From Aphrophora alni (taxonomy: Eukaryota > Arthropoda > Insecta > Hemiptera > Aphrophoridae): DNA of 64,000 nt. Made by a program: the position numbers and the translations under genes. Shown here in pieces: positions 62,488 to 64,000 of this stretch. The notes under the pieces are model-generated. The model saw only the letters and a list, made by a program, of their open reading frames with translations. It was not told where the DNA came from and ran no database searches. The stretch covers positions 66,732,984-66,796,983 of the forward strand of contig OY740769.1 in the NCBI GenBank assembly GCA_963513935.1. Reading direction: 5' to 3'. Each line of letters opens with the position of its first letter. The stretch's first letter is position 1.

Positions 62488-62662
62488 GCTATATGGCAAT
62501 TTATAGTTTTTTAAATCGCAAAATTTCGATAATATTGTTCGAAATTTCTGAAAAATGTTTAATAACGGGAGGGATTTGTTATTTTGTTTCTTGATGGCGA
62601 AAGCACTGTCGAAAATACAACCCAAGATGGTAGCCTGTCAAACATAGACTTATTTAAAAAAA
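62488..62662 (+). repeat. dispersed repeat pair, copy 2
   Basis: Partner of 61085-61262, same orientation, about 1.4 kb away, roughly 80-85% identical by eye. Confidence 0.8.
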
Positions 62663-64000
62663 TTAATTTGGATAATGAAAAATATACTGGTGAACATGAA
62701 TAATATATGAACAATGGGAAAGTGCGTACAAACGAAATTGTAACTCCGAGAAAAAATTACAAAAATATTACGAGTTTCATAACAAAGAAATTAAAACAAA
62801 ATATTCGGCCTACCATTATCTTCACACCCACCGCAAGTCCATTACCATATTACCGCATTACCATAATCTAATCAGCGCGTGGAACATATTCTCCAATTAA
62901 ATTATTAAATAAACTAATATCCTCTTATGTAGCGTAGATGGACTGTTTCAACAAATATATCAGTATTTATTTTTATATAAATATTATACACTAAAAATCG
63001 TAGAATTGTCCTCAAAATAATTACATATTCCTTAATAATATTTCACTTGGTTAAACAACTGTTTCAATTTTATGAACTTCTTGTTAAAATTGGTAATAAT
63101 GAAATTAGCTAAAACATCACTTCTGCGTTTTCAACTTTGTTTACTTTACAATGGTCTAGGTAATTTTAAAATCTATATTTTCAATCAAATTTAGTTACGT
63201 GTATTCAAATTATCTATTTAAAATTCCATCTAATTGGAGAACATTTTTGGAGTTATAATAAGGAATGATATATATACGAAGAAACCCAAATAAGTTTTTC
63301 CACTTTAATCATTTGTAAATTATAGTGTTTTATTTAAATAATTTATCTTTAACTTATCTTAACACACAGATAAGACTGAAGTAATTTGCACATTAACTGG
63401 TGTTTCAATCAAAATTTACCTAAGATAGAAACATTAGATATTTTGATGGTTAATATTTCGTATAGAAAGTGACAGTTCTTCCTTTTTCATAAAAATGCTT
63501 TAAAACAAAATCAGCTGTTTATATTCATTTTTCTTATGTTTATATTTATTTGCTATTGATAAAGATTTAACCAAATTTAGCAATGTTTCTAATCAACGAG
63601 GATTTAATATTATTAGTACTATTAAAAACAGTATATATAAATAATAATATATATTTCATTCAAGGTGAAAAACAGATTTAGTTTTCAAAGCAGATTATAT
63701 ACAGAATAGGGCAAAAGTGCCGCTTATATTAAAATATCTCATCTTGTCTTTGGCTTATACACATCAATTGAAAGCTCTTGATTGGCGCTATATACAGAAA
63801 GTGCCAAAACTCGGGTTCCATATACAGAATGTTCCGAAAAATATAAATCTTAATTTTCTCTCTCTTTTTTAATCTAAGCATATCAATGTTTATAACCCCT
63901 CAGTTACTCCTAATAAGTCCATTTATTATGGGGAAGACAGAATTTCTTAAAATATTACTTAGGTACTAAATGATGAGGAATTAAATTTTACAGTTTTATT
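62663..64000. other. unassigned AT-rich DNA
   Basis: No gene, array or RNA supported to the end of the window. Confidence 0.4.

Overview
This is AT-rich, gene-poor, repeat-dense nuclear DNA of an animal, almost certainly an arthropod and most likely an insect. Evidence: long introns with GT/AG junctions, many microsatellites, an R1-clade non-LTR retrotransposon with target-site duplication and poly-A tail, a Penelope-like relic, several TA-flanked Tc1/mariner-type DNA elements, and no bacterial-style gene packing. I cannot name the species.

Layout. 1-9.9 kb: AT-rich DNA with a hammerhead-ribozyme-like hairpin (1260-1384), a 127-bp tandem array (2170-3130), an AAT microsatellite, a 122/127-bp tandem array (4820-5936), a LINE tail relic and a strong hairpin (8393-8492). 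10.7-13.4 kb: a foldback-like composite, two inverted arms of about 240 bp enclosing a GC-rich 153-bp tandem array. 17.7-31 kb, minus strand: a split host gene of the DRAM/Frag1 family of six-pass membrane proteins. Four exons join in phase (30495-30616, 24770-24996, 22846-22987, 18262-18425) with a tentative last exon at 17719-17814. Its introns hold three DNA-transposon insertions (19189-20221, 22105-22637, 25101-26913) and a possible SINE. 31-36 kb: minisatellites, a G-rich island with a long T tract, palindromes, degenerate tandem repeats and a 265-bp duplication.

36.2-39.2 kb, minus strand: the most interesting gene, a two-exon tyrosine-recombinase-like protein (Crypton-like) with zinc-finger motifs and all main catalytic positions visible, broken near its C-terminus by a one-frame shift beside a TAGGCCTA octamer. 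41.8-42.6 and 52.3-53.2 kb: two copies of a dispersed repeat that starts in a (TC)n tract. 43388-45360: a clean 5'-truncated R1-clade insertion with an 11-bp target duplication. 46.3-50.8 kb: a complex block of inverted and direct repeats split by a Penelope-like relic (48045-49030). 53.3-64 kb: mostly unassigned AT-rich DNA with a few repeat pairs and hammerhead-like motifs.

Themes that tie the window together: (1) both AT-rich satellite arrays carry a 5-bp TA to TACTGTA indel that looks like a Tc1/mariner excision footprint; (2) the palindrome TAGGCCTA is strongly over-represented and sits at reading-frame breaks in two unrelated coding relics; (3) TGATRA-stem-GAAAC motifs resembling hammerhead cores recur at several sites.
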